Source: Bacteroidota bacterium
GTDB taxonomy: Bacteria; Bacteroidota; Bacteroidia; Bacteroidales; F082
Length of the DNA stretch: 27,128 nucleotides
Assembly: GCA_023396415.1 (NCBI GenBank)
Contig: JAEWWJ010000117.1
Location: forward strand, 1-27,128
Direction: 5' to 3'
Below, in pieces: positions 7,168-14,769 of this stretch. The translations under genes and the position numbers were made by a program. How positions within the stretch are numbered: the stretch's first letter is position 1; every line of letters begins with the position of its first letter. Below the pieces are notes generated by a model. That model saw only the letters and a program-made list of their open reading frames with translations, was not told where the DNA came from and made no database searches.

Positions 7168-8723
7168 TCGTTTGCTTTTTGTGGAACAAGCGCTTGGTTG
7201 CGATAGAGGGTAATGGTTTCGTTGGCGTTGATGGGATTGATGCGGTGAATCAACCGATCCATCATTCCGGGTTTGAAACTGGTTTCGTATATTAGGTTCT
7301 GCAGGTATTTTTGCATGGAATCTACTCTCGCTTGCAAGTCGGTTTCTTGATAAAACAATACAAATTCAGGCTGCTCTGTTTTTTCTTCCCAATTCCGAGA
7401 AGCTGCAAACGATTTATAATCAGTGTGTTTAATCAAAGTTTCGTAGCGGGGCCATTGACCGGAATAATAAACCGGCGGAAAGCGTAGTATGTCACTGTTG
7501 TTATCCTCTACGACAAAATATTTTGTTTGAGGATAATTCCTTAGATATGACATGGATTCTACCCTGGCTTTTTTGGAATACATCGGTGTGAAAGCCATCA
7601 ACATGGTAATGTTCACGGCCCAAAAGAACACCATTCCGGCAATGAGTAGCTTACGATTTTTCTGCCAGAATTGAGATGCTTTTTCAAATTCTTCCCAACC
7701 GGCCAATCCCAAAACAATCAATAAGGGAACGATGGGCAAAATAAAACGTTCTTGTTTGTTAGGAAAAATAGAATGGAATACGATAAACAGAAAGACGGGA
7801 AGAAAAAGGATGAAGTTTTTTCGCCAGTTTTTGAAAAACCCAAACAGCAACATCAAGCTCAAAGGCGGAATGAGCAGTCCTGCCAGCACCAAAATGTAAT
7901 TGTACCATGGCGCGGTGTGGTATTCATAAGCATGGCTCATATTGTAGCGAACATATTCCGTAAACTCGGCAAAAGGTACGCGCCAAACCAAAAAGTCAAC
8001 AAAACCTTGAACCAAAACGGTTGAAATCAAAAAGCCCAAAGCGGTGCTGAACATGCCTTTGCGGTTGCCGGCTATGAGGAGCGCTAAGCCAATGCCGCCA
8101 GTGAAAATCAAAGTCTGGAATCGAACTGAAAATGCCAATCCTAAAAAGAATCCGGCCACAAGAAAGGAAGTTTGGTGGTAGCCCGGTTCATCGGCTTTAC
8201 GGATCAACTCCTGACGGAGGATGATCAACGATCCGTACATGAGAAATGGAATGGAGACCATCTCCACCATGTTGCGCACACTCAAAAAAGGCATAAACCA
8301 AAATACAGCCAATAGAAGGGCAACCCGATAGGCGGTTTCTTTGGAGGTAAGCAAGCTGGCAATGCGGTAGCCGAAGGAAATTACCAACAGTGAAATTCCG
8401 GCATGTAAAAACCTGATGATAAGCATTTTGAATTGAGGATCGGCAATGCCCAACACCTGAAAAAGATGAAAGACCAAATAATGAAAGCCTACATAAAAAA
8501 AACTGTGGCCTTCGGGACCGGTATTGCCCGGACTTCCAGGAAGCCAACCTAAATAGTCGCCGCCATTGACCCATGACTGGGCAGGCTCAATGACCAAAAA
8601 ATGGTCGTCGTGCATGCCGAAGCCTCTCGAGAAAAATACTGCTATTAACCTTAATATCATGCCAATAACCATGATAAAAAGAAAGGGATGCTTGTTTCGG
8701 AATTTATTGATCCTGTGAATCAT
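7164..8723 (-). CDS. GT-C fold membrane glycosyltransferase, Alg9/PIG-B (GT22)-like
   Basis: A 519-residue integral membrane protein with an N-terminal helix at about 13-32, a large acidic loop containing HDDHF (38-42), many further helices to about residue 370, and a soluble C-terminal part. The acidic motif in the first periplasmic loop and the NKQERFILPIVPLL segment (322-335) resemble the H(P/D)DEHFQ and HK(E/Q)xRF motifs of the Alg9-like mannosyltransferase family (GT22), which uses lipid-linked sugars. It could transfer a sugar to a lipid or glycan on the periplasmic face of the inner membrane. Donor and acceptor are unknown, and a GT39/GT83-like enzyme is an alternative. The gene precedes ligA with a 4-bp overlap, an arrangement with no evident functional link. 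A TATCTTTG box at 8762-8769 probably starts this transcription unit. Confidence 0.7.
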   Translation of the reverse strand: MIHRINKFRNKHPFLFIMVIGMILRLIAVFFSRGFGMHDDHFLVIEPAQSWVNGGDYLGWLPGSPGNTGPEGHSFFYVGFHYLVFHLFQVLGIADPQFKMLIIRFLHAGISLLVISFGYRIASLLTSKETAYRVALLLAVFWFMPFLSVRNMVEMVSIPFLMYGSLIILRQELIRKADEPGYHQTSFLVAGFFLGLAFSVRFQTLIFTGGIGLALLIAGNRKGMFSTALGFLISTVLVQGFVDFLVWRVPFAEFTEYVRYNMSHAYEYHTAPWYNYILVLAGLLIPPLSLMLLFGFFKNWRKNFILFLPVFLFIVFHSIFPNKQERFILPIVPLLIVLGLAGWEEFEKASQFWQKNRKLLIAGMVFFWAVNITMLMAFTPMYSKKARVESMSYLRNYPQTKYFVVEDNNSDILRFPPVYYSGQWPRYETLIKHTDYKSFAASRNWEEKTEQPEFVLFYQETDLQARVDSMQKYLQNLIYETSFKPGMMDRLIHRINPINANETITLYRNQALVPQKANE

Positions 8724-8761
8724 TTTGCTGTCTTTTTAGATAAAATACGCATTTTGAAGGG

Positions 8762-8769
8762 CAAAGATA
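8762..8769 (-). promoter_or_regulatory. Candidate promoter -7 box for the glycosyltransferase-ligA operon
   Basis: On the minus strand the sequence reads TATCTTTGCCC, a very good match to TAnnTTTG with the commonly following C. A start near 8755 gives a leader of about 30 nt before the ATG at 8723. No well-spaced TTTG -33 element was found (a TTTG on minus at 8787-8784 is only 14 bp away). Confidence 0.4.
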
Positions 8770-8829
8770 CTACCTTATTCATGCAAAAATAAGTTGTTTC
8801 AACGAGCTTCAAGTTGTGGGTAAGCAACT

Positions 8830-11295
8830 TTATGCTTGGTTGCTGATGGCTTTTAAGGCTTCTTCAACCTGTTTCAGATTGCGCAGCTTACCTTCCTTCC
8901 TGTTTTTTTGACTGTAGAGGGTGAAATGCTGATGTTCCTTCAGAAACTGAACTTGCGATTCCAACCACACTTTGCGATCGGTGCTGAAGCCGTCGTTGAT
9001 AATCCATTCCTGACGAAGTTTTTCCGATAGCGGCACATAATCAGCTCTGCCTAGATAATCTAAATCGCTGTCGCATAATATATTAGATAACAAATTAAAA
9101 GGACTCTGCGGCATTTTAGTGCAGCGGATCAATTGGGAAATCTGTTCAATTTGCGCGTTATTGTAACATAAAAATGGCAAGGTGTTTCGGGTAAAAGCGA
9201 TTGATTTTTCTTCATGATCTTGATGCCCTTCGGCCATTCCTGTTTCGTGGAGTAAGGCGGCACTTAGGAGTATCAACTGTTCTTCGGCATTGATTTGGTG
9301 GTGCTTTGCCGATTGGTAGGCTGCCTCATATACATCAAAAGTGTGGTTCAGATCGTGGTACGGGTAGTAGTGGGGAACTTTGTTTAATTGTTTCGTAACA
9401 ATGCTTTTTAGAGCAGTAATTTTTGCTTCAGTAAGCAAAATGTTGGTGGCTTCAATCTGGTGTATTTCAATGCTTTCAGGTTGAGAGATGGCATAAATCG
9501 CAACGCTTTTTTTACGTCCTTTCACCAAAACCTCCCCTATAGATTCAACAAAAAAATCATTGTTAAGCGGCAGCTCGACAAGGGTAGCTTCTGAAACAAT
9601 GATGGATGCTGCATAGCTTCTGGTGAGGCCTTCGAGGCGCGAGGCCAAGTTAACAGCATCGCTGATAACCGTGGTTTCAATCCTGCCTGCCCCACCTACC
9701 ACGCCAAGAATCAAATTGCCGGTGTGAATGCCTGTGCCGGTTTCAATTTCAGGTCTGCCTTGCTGATGCAACTGTCTGTTAAACAGCTTTAATTGCCGAC
9801 GCATTTCAATGGCAGCTTTAACGGCATCTAAAGGCTGTTCATGAAAAAGCGCCATAATGGAATCGCCAATAAACTTATCTACAAAGCCATTATTGGAGCG
9901 AATGACAGGTTCCATAAAGCCCAGATAGTCGTTCAAAAAGTCGAAGTTTTCTTTTGGTGTAAGTTGTTCCGAAAGGCTAGTGAACGAGCGGATGTCTATG
10001 AAAAGAATGGTCATGTGTTTTTGCACTTGGTCGCCCACAGCAACATCTGTGATACTTTTTTTGCCTAACATTTGCAAAAACTGAATGGGCACAAATCGCT
10101 GGTTGGCTTCGGTAATGAGCGACAGCGAGCGTAGGTTTTTGGTAATGCGTAATGCCATTTCATTGTATCCGTTGGCCAGCTCTCCAATTTCATCGTTGGT
10201 ACGCAATATAGCCAACCTATCTATTTCATTTTCAATTGGATGTCGCATCTTTTCAACCACCTCTTTTAAAGGGATAACAATGCTGAAATGCGTCCAGTTA
10301 ACGAAAAAAAACAGGTAAATAATGCTGATCAGAATGCCCGAAAAAATCCCCACAAACATCAAAAGGCTGTCAATAGAATTGACATAAAACAAATGCTCGC
10401 TTTGGAAAAGATTGGTTTGCTCAATCAATGGGGTGTATTTTCCAAACAAAACTTTAATCTGATCGCTGTTGAGCTGCGGATCGCCGGGCAAACGATTGGG
10501 CGTTTTACTCAATGAAATATAAAAAATGACAATTGCCAAAGGCAGCAATGTTGTCATTAAACTATTGACCCATAGTCGTCTAACTATGTGATCGCGGTAG
10601 CGTTTGGTGGATGCTTTGTAAAGACTCACACTGTCGAAAACGTGTTCGAGATAGATAAAACGCACCCGATGCCGAAACCAAAAATATACAAACATGGTGG
10701 TGAGGGCGGCTCCTAAAGCTGTGATGATCAAAAACTGCCGGTGAAAATCGCGGGTTAGTTCGCTGTGAAAATCTTTCGTGAGAAATTGAAATACCATATA
10801 ATAAAGCACAACAAAAAACGAAAAGGCAACCACGAGCGCATTGGTGAGAGGCAACTGAAGCAGCCATTGGCGGCAATGTGTTTCAAGTTTAGGCGAAATA
10901 TAACGCCCTTTTCTCTTGTTTCGAAAATACAGTTTGAAGGGATAGTTCCAAACAAAGCCCAATACCATTCCCACCAACAACATTCTGAACATCCATGTGA
11001 TGATTTCTTTGAAATCTAAATCGTCGGGTTCAAGGGCAACGGTACTGCTTTTTTTTGAAATTTCGGAATTTAAAGGCTTGAGAGTGTTGCTGCTTTCGAG
11101 GCTATCGGGAGCAAAAATAGTTAGCATTTCCACTTTCTGAGGGCCTTCAAAAGCATTTTTTTCTTCTAACCAAAATGGGCCATACTTGAAAAGCATAATG
11201 AGAGAAATCGGAAACACTAACATGAAAAAAATGACCGAAGCTACCAAGTAAATTCGGATGCTGTGAAACCGAGGCACGTCATAAATGCTTTTCAT
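8830..11295 (-). CDS. Membrane HAMP-class III nucleotidyl (adenylate) cyclase fused to an HD/phosphodiesterase-like domain
   Basis: An 821-residue multidomain protein. There are about six membrane helices (near 14-36, 101-120, 152-172, 188-207, 245-263, 309-333), with a short extracytoplasmic region between the first two and another at about 264-308. A HAMP-like linker follows (about 334-390), then a class III cyclase domain (about 425-605). Cyclase residues are complete: metal-binding Asp434 (FIDIRSF) and Asp478 (FIGDS), Lys474 and Thr542 at substrate-choosing positions (compatible with ATP), Asn549 and Arg553 for transition-state binding. So it should make cAMP. Residues 640-790 resemble an HD phosphohydrolase: YHDLNHTFDV (646-655), LLHETG (681-686) and DSDLDYLGR (742-750). 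The canonical HD pair is here His683-Glu684. The gene begins 6 bp after the arcA stop, so the two are likely co-transcribed. The signal sensed is unknown. Confidence 0.87.
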   Translation of the reverse strand: MKSIYDVPRFHSIRIYLVASVIFFMLVFPISLIMLFKYGPFWLEEKNAFEGPQKVEMLTIFAPDSLESSNTLKPLNSEISKKSSTVALEPDDLDFKEIITWMFRMLLVGMVLGFVWNYPFKLYFRNKRKGRYISPKLETHCRQWLLQLPLTNALVVAFSFFVVLYYMVFQFLTKDFHSELTRDFHRQFLIITALGAALTTMFVYFWFRHRVRFIYLEHVFDSVSLYKASTKRYRDHIVRRLWVNSLMTTLLPLAIVIFYISLSKTPNRLPGDPQLNSDQIKVLFGKYTPLIEQTNLFQSEHLFYVNSIDSLLMFVGIFSGILISIIYLFFFVNWTHFSIVIPLKEVVEKMRHPIENEIDRLAILRTNDEIGELANGYNEMALRITKNLRSLSLITEANQRFVPIQFLQMLGKKSITDVAVGDQVQKHMTILFIDIRSFTSLSEQLTPKENFDFLNDYLGFMEPVIRSNNGFVDKFIGDSIMALFHEQPLDAVKAAIEMRRQLKLFNRQLHQQGRPEIETGTGIHTGNLILGVVGGAGRIETTVISDAVNLASRLEGLTRSYAASIIVSEATLVELPLNNDFFVESIGEVLVKGRKKSVAIYAISQPESIEIHQIEATNILLTEAKITALKSIVTKQLNKVPHYYPYHDLNHTFDVYEAAYQSAKHHQINAEEQLILLSAALLHETGMAEGHQDHEEKSIAFTRNTLPFLCYNNAQIEQISQLIRCTKMPQSPFNLLSNILCDSDLDYLGRADYVPLSEKLRQEWIINDGFSTDRKVWLESQVQFLKEHQHFTLYSQKNRKEGKLRNLKQVEEALKAISNQA

Positions 11296-11301
11296 AATGC
11301 T

Positions 11302-12570
11302 TTACCAATCAACCTCTTGTCTTCTTAATGGCATGGTCATGCAACGTGCTCCACCACCACCGCGCGACAATTCGGCTCCCTCGATGGTAATGACGTATTT
11401 GCTATAATTATCAATTTCGACCTTGTTTTTGAGAATATCTCGTGCTTTAAAAATCTCAAAACCTACATTGTTTAAGGCTTCCATGGTGTGCACATTTCGG
11501 CCATAGCCAATCACTTTTCCCGGCGCCAGTGCAAAAAAGTTGGCACCGCTTTGCCACTGCTCTCTTTCCATATTGAAAATACTGTTGTTTCCACCACAAA
11601 AAACAGGTTGAAATTCCATGCCTATCTGCTCGAGGGCAGAAAGAATGGTATCTTCTTCTTTGATTTTGACCACATCTTTGTCCTCAATAATCACATGAAT
11701 GGTGAGATGTCTGCTCGATCGAAGGATCAAGGGTTCAAAAATCATACAAGTGTGTTTGTCGAGAAGCGTAAACACCATGTCGAGATGAATAAAAGACTCG
11801 GGCGAATAGGGGAGTTCTTGAAGGATTAAGTGTTTGGTTCCGGGCTTAGTTTTCAAGTATTCCAACACAGAATCAATGCCTTGGCTGGTAGTTCGACTGC
11901 TGATACCGATTAAAAAAACATCTTCTCTCACCACCAAAACGTCTCCTCCTTCGATGGTAGCTTTGCCTGATTTATCAAACAGCTTAACCGGATTGATGGT
12001 TTCGGTGCTTATTTTTGGATGATGATTGAAAATGGCTTCCATGATCCATGATTCGCGCTCACGCACTTTATTGGCCATTTGGCTGATCATCACGCGGTCG
12101 TTCATGCTGAAGGCGGCATCGCGTGTGAAAAAGAAGTTGGGCAGTGGGTGCACAGAGAATCTTTCGTCGTCTAAAAACTTGGTGAGGGTGTCTTTGCTCA
12201 TCTCCACGCCTTCGATGAGTAGGCGGGCCAACTCGTTGTGGTCGTAACCGCTCAGGTACTTGCAAATGTCATCTGTGGATTCAAATTTGCAAATTTTGTC
12301 TATCATTTCGTTCTTAACCTTATCAATTTTAAGGACATCCGATAGCAAATCTCGCAACTCAAATACATGCGCAAAACGTTTTAAGATGGAGTGAAACTGG
12401 TTGTACTCAGGAAGCGCTACACTTAAATTTAAAATGTCGCTGTACAACGCACGCGCAGCATTTTCAGGGGTCATGTTTTCGACCTCAGCACCGGGCGTAT
12501 GCGTGATAACAGTTTCTAACTTTCCAATCTCGGAGTTTATTTTTACTTGAGTTCTTTCGGGGGTTCCCAT
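11302..12570 (-). CDS. arcA: Arginine deiminase
   Basis: A 422-residue guanidino-modifying enzyme that hydrolyses arginine to citrulline and ammonia in the cytoplasm. Family landmarks are all present: NFFFTRD ending in Asp151, EGGD at 207-210, HLDMVF with His262 and Asp264, and the C-terminal loop LSRGGGGARCMTMP with nucleophile Cys410. Length and the spread of motifs fit bacterial ArcA rather than agmatine deiminase or amidinotransferase. The other arginine-deiminase pathway genes (ornithine carbamoyltransferase, carbamate kinase, arginine/ornithine antiporter) are not adjacent. Instead the next gene, 6 bp downstream, is a membrane nucleotidyl cyclase. The upstream region is long (327 bp) and carries a good -7 box about 200 bp from the start, so the mRNA leader may be long. 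Confidence 0.96.
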   Translation of the reverse strand: MGTPERTQVKINSEIGKLETVITHTPGAEVENMTPENAARALYSDILNLSVALPEYNQFHSILKRFAHVFELRDLLSDVLKIDKVKNEMIDKICKFESTDDICKYLSGYDHNELARLLIEGVEMSKDTLTKFLDDERFSVHPLPNFFFTRDAAFSMNDRVMISQMANKVRERESWIMEAIFNHHPKISTETINPVKLFDKSGKATIEGGDVLVVREDVFLIGISSRTTSQGIDSVLEYLKTKPGTKHLILQELPYSPESFIHLDMVFTLLDKHTCMIFEPLILRSSRHLTIHVIIEDKDVVKIKEEDTILSALEQIGMEFQPVFCGGNNSIFNMEREQWQSGANFFALAPGKVIGYGRNVHTMEALNNVGFEIFKARDILKNKVEIDNYSKYVITIEGAELSRGGGGARCMTMPLRRQEVDW

Positions 12571-12897
12571 AGTTTTTTGATTTGGGCTTATTGCTGTAAG
12601 TAATTATTATCTTGTGTTTTATGTTGTTTATTGTATTTCTCGAAAGGAGAATTTTTTCTCTTTATGAAGTAGTTTCTGGAGATTTGATTCAAGGCGCTTT
12701 TTTTTGTGATGCTATTTTTTGTCGGAAAGTACTGCGAAAACGTTAATTGCAAGACAGTTCCTACATTTTCGACAAAGGTAGTGATTTCCTTTTTTGGAAA
12801 TTGCGTCAATATTGGTGGGGTTTGCTTTTGCGTTTTTTGAGCGATGTGAACATGCCAAAACCACTGTCAATACATCACTTTGTGGGGCAAACCAACT
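12571..12897. other. Intergenic region upstream of arcA (leader/promoter region)
   Basis: A 327-bp stretch with no convincing gene. A 73-codon minus-strand frame (12588-12809) has a Lys/Asn/Gln-rich translation with no signal, motif or family pattern and is probably chance. The region holds a candidate arcA promoter at 12773-12780. In the resulting leader, GAGAA at 12647-12651 (plus-strand coordinates) can pair with TTCTC on either side (12637-12641 or 12656-12660), giving two short alternative hairpins. These are only 5 bp and AT-rich, so I do not claim a riboswitch or attenuator. Confidence 0.4.
12773..12780 (-). promoter_or_regulatory. Candidate promoter -7 box for arcA-cyclase operon
   Basis: The minus strand reads TACCTTTGTC, matching TAnnTTTG exactly. 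No correctly spaced -33 TTTG is seen. Transcription from here would give a leader of roughly 200 nt before the arcA ATG, long for this kind of organism. Confidence 0.35.
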
Positions 12898-13404
12898 TTA
12901 GTCGTATAAATCTAAAAAATGAAATTCATTCCCCGAAGTTTTCAAAAAACGCACAAAATCTGCGGTGGCCAAACTCAAGCTTGCTGTATTTTCATTGGGA
13001 TGAAAGCTGAGTTTTTTGGCATTTAAAAGATGCCGGTCAATGAACACGGTAACATGCTTTTCGGTGTCGTTGATCAATCCCAAAGGCGATACGCTTCCGG
13101 GTGCTATGCCAAGGTAACGGTTCATGCGCTCAGGGGAGGCAAAGCTGAGTTTTCCTTGTTTCAAGCGTTGCTCCAGATCGCGAATGTTCAGCTGTTTCAT
13201 ACAATCGAAAACCACGAGATAATGCCGGTTTCCTTTATGGTTTCTTAAAAATAAATTTTTGCAATGCACGGCTTCAAGGTCTTTCCAATACATCAATGCG
13301 TCTTCCACGGTGGGTGTGGGTGGATGATAAATGACCTCATATTTGATGTTGAGGGCTTGCAGTGCGTCGAAAACTTTTTGGTGTTTTTCATTCATGGTAT
13401 TCAA
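12898..13404 (-). CDS. YbaK/EbsC-family aminoacyl-tRNA deacylase (ProX/PrdX-type prolyl-tRNA editing protein)
   Basis: A 168-residue single-domain protein of the YbaK/ProRS-INS superfamily. Seen: EVIYHPPTPTVEDA near 23-36, the conserved lysine of the family at Lys49 in HCKNLFLRN, the loop GSVSPLGLIND (103-113) matching the GxxxP motif, and FHPNENTASL (134-143). Free-standing ProX/PrdX members hydrolyse alanine mischarged on tRNA-Pro in the cytoplasm, correcting errors of prolyl-tRNA synthetase. The translation starts MNTMNEKHQ; the second Met (13395) is an alternative start giving 165 residues. Its upstream neighbour, the His-rich lipoprotein, ends in a terminator at 13411-13446, so this gene probably has its own promoter, although no TAnnTTTG box was recognised. 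Family call is firm; Ala-tRNA-Pro specificity is inferred from overall similarity to ProX. Confidence 0.88.
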   Translation of the reverse strand: MNTMNEKHQKVFDALQALNIKYEVIYHPPTPTVEDALMYWKDLEAVHCKNLFLRNHKGNRHYLVVFDCMKQLNIRDLEQRLKQGKLSFASPERMNRYLGIAPGSVSPLGLINDTEKHVTVFIDRHLLNAKKLSFHPNENTASLSLATADFVRFLKTSGNEFHFLDLYD

Positions 13405-13410
13405 CAGAAT

Positions 13411-13446
13411 AAAAAAAGCCTCAACACTTGTCGTGTCAAGGCTTTT
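13411..13446 (-). terminator. Rho-independent terminator after the propeller lipoprotein gene
   Basis: On the minus strand AAAGCCTTGACAC and GTGTTGAGGCTTT form a 13-bp stem (two G-U pairs) around loop GACAA, followed by a run of T. It lies about 70 bp past the stop of the lipoprotein gene (13516) and just before the ProX start. Confidence 0.85.
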
Positions 13447-13515
13447 AGGTTTTATTTTCAGGATCGTTTCATTGTAAAATTGCTTTCTCCAAACAGTAGC
13501 ACTTAAAATGGAAAA

Positions 13516-14652
13516 TTATTCCGTTTCAGTCCAATCTGCCAAAAAGATATTGGTGTCTTTGGTTCCGTTGTTGTTTCTGTTGCTCGAAAAAATTAATTTT
13601 TTTCCATCGAATGAAAACATTGGGAAGGCATCAAAGGTATTGTCGAAAGTGATTTGTTTAAGACCGGTTCCATCGAGGTTAATCATAAAAATGTTGAACT
13701 GATATCCCCTTTCTGATTGGTGATTTGAGCTGAAAACCAGTTTGTTACCCGAAGGGTGAAAATAGGGAGCCCAGTTGGCTTTGCCCAATTTGGTTACTTG
13801 ACGCAGGTCGGAACCATCTACATTGCAAACGTAAATTTCCATATTGGTAGGCATCACCAAACCTTGCTTGAGCAGCTCTTTGTACTCGGTTTGCTCTTCG
13901 GGTGTTTGTGGGCGCGACGATCTAAAAACGAGCTTAGTGCCGTCGGGAGAGAAAAAAGCGCCGCCGTCATAACCCAATCCATAAGTAACTTGCTTCACAT
14001 TGCTGCCATCTATATCCATGGTGAACAGTTCCAAATCGCCGGTGCGATCTGAAGTAAACACGATTTTGTCGCCTTTGGGCGAAACGGTGGCTTCGGCATC
14101 GTATCCTTTTCTTGTGGTAAGGGTGTCAACGATGTTGCCTTTTAAATCGGCAACAAAAATGTTATAATCCTCATAGATAGGCCAAACGTACTTGCCATCT
14201 TCTCTTGGTTCAGGCACATGCGGACAACTTCCATTGCCCATGTGGGTGGAAGCAAAAAGGATGGTGCTGTCGCCGGGCATGAAGTAAGAGCAAGTGGTGC
14301 GTCCCAATCCGGTGCTGATCATCTTGGGGATTTCTTGGTCCATTTTGGCATCATCCAAACGGGTATAAAAAATTTGATCGCAATCGAGCGACCAGGCCGG
14401 GTTGTTGGATTGAAAAACAATCATTTCATCATTGAAACTGAAATAGGCCTCAGCATTATCACCACCAAAAGTAAGTTGTTTTACAGCGCTGAAATTTTTC
14501 TCTTGTTCGTAGTGAACTTCGGTTTTTACTTCTGAGTGTCCATGATCGTGATCGTGTCCATGTTCGTGGTCATGATCGTGGTTGTGTCCACTAGGTGCCC
14601 CACACGAGGTTATCAAAAAGAAAAGATAAGCTAACAGGAAATAATTTCTCAT
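13516..14652 (-). CDS. Lipoprotein with alternating-His metal-binding-like tract and TolB/PD40 beta-propeller
   Basis: A 378-residue protein with a lipoprotein signal (hydrophobic FLLAYLFFLI, lipobox ITSC, Cys17). Directly after it comes HNHDHDHEHGHDHDHGH (residues 23-39): nine histidines, one at every second position, interleaved mostly with Asp. Such tracts bind Zn, Ni or Cu in other proteins. The rest is a TolB-like propeller with PD40/WD40-like repeats: SPKGDKIVFTSDRTGDLELF, SPDGTKLVFRSSR, HPSGNKLVFSSN and SFDGKKLIFSSNR, each followed by (D/N)IDG/LDG turns. There are six or so blades. It would be anchored in the outer or inner membrane facing the periplasm or surface. No enzyme domain is visible, so it is a binding or scaffold protein of unknown role. 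It lies between uvrA and proX with terminators on both sides, so it appears monocistronic. Confidence 0.83.
   Translation of the reverse strand: MRNYFLLAYLFFLITSCGAPSGHNHDHDHEHGHDHDHGHSEVKTEVHYEQEKNFSAVKQLTFGGDNAEAYFSFNDEMIVFQSNNPAWSLDCDQIFYTRLDDAKMDQEIPKMISTGLGRTTCSYFMPGDSTILFASTHMGNGSCPHVPEPREDGKYVWPIYEDYNIFVADLKGNIVDTLTTRKGYDAEATVSPKGDKIVFTSDRTGDLELFTMDIDGSNVKQVTYGLGYDGGAFFSPDGTKLVFRSSRPQTPEEQTEYKELLKQGLVMPTNMEIYVCNVDGSDLRQVTKLGKANWAPYFHPSGNKLVFSSNHQSERGYQFNIFMINLDGTGLKQITFDNTFDAFPMFSFDGKKLIFSSNRNNNGTKDTNIFLADWTETE
14540..14586. repeat. Low-complexity His/Asp-codon repeat inside the lipoprotein gene
   Basis: Reiterated CATGATCGTG-like units encode the His/Asp tract of the lipoprotein. Units of 6 and 12 bp recur imperfectly, so slippage could vary the tract length between strains. 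It is a coding repeat, not an intergenic element. Confidence 0.6.
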
Positions 14653-14706
14653 AAAAGATTAGATATTAGTAAATTATATATAATAACAATTGAATGTAAA
14701 ACAAAA

Positions 14707-14742
14707 CTTTTCATGTTTTCGTGTTATGAAACACATGAAAAG
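14707..14742 (-). terminator. Rho-independent terminator of uvrA
   Basis: CTTTTCATGT and ACATGAAAAG are perfect 10-bp arms at the two ends. The stem extends inward with a single bulged C (TTTC paired with GAAA). On the minus strand the hairpin is followed by TTTTGTTTT. It lies about 30 bp after the uvrA stop. Confidence 0.8.
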
Positions 14743-14769
14743 CAAGGCGCAAAAATAGCAATTTTCGGA

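Noticed and set aside
8791..8830. Possible terminator after the cyclase gene (AAGTTG/CAACTT repeats)
   Set aside because: Stems are only 6 bp, overlap the stop codon and lack a following T-run, so the evidence is too weak to list.
8830..12570. Cyclase plus neighbour as a Pycsar/CBASS-like antiphage system
   Set aside because: The cyclase is a six-helix membrane HAMP protein of signalling type, the neighbour is a full arginine deiminase, and no TIR, patatin, membrane or nuclease effector is adjacent.
12588..12809. 73-codon minus-strand open frame upstream of arcA
   Set aside because: Translation is low-complexity Lys/Asn/Gln-rich, lacks a motif or signal, and covers the probable arcA promoter and leader.
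14540..14586. Repeated CATGATCGTG-like units as a CRISPR or intergenic repeat
   Set aside because: The repeats are imperfect, have no spacers and encode the His/Asp tract of the lipoprotein in frame.
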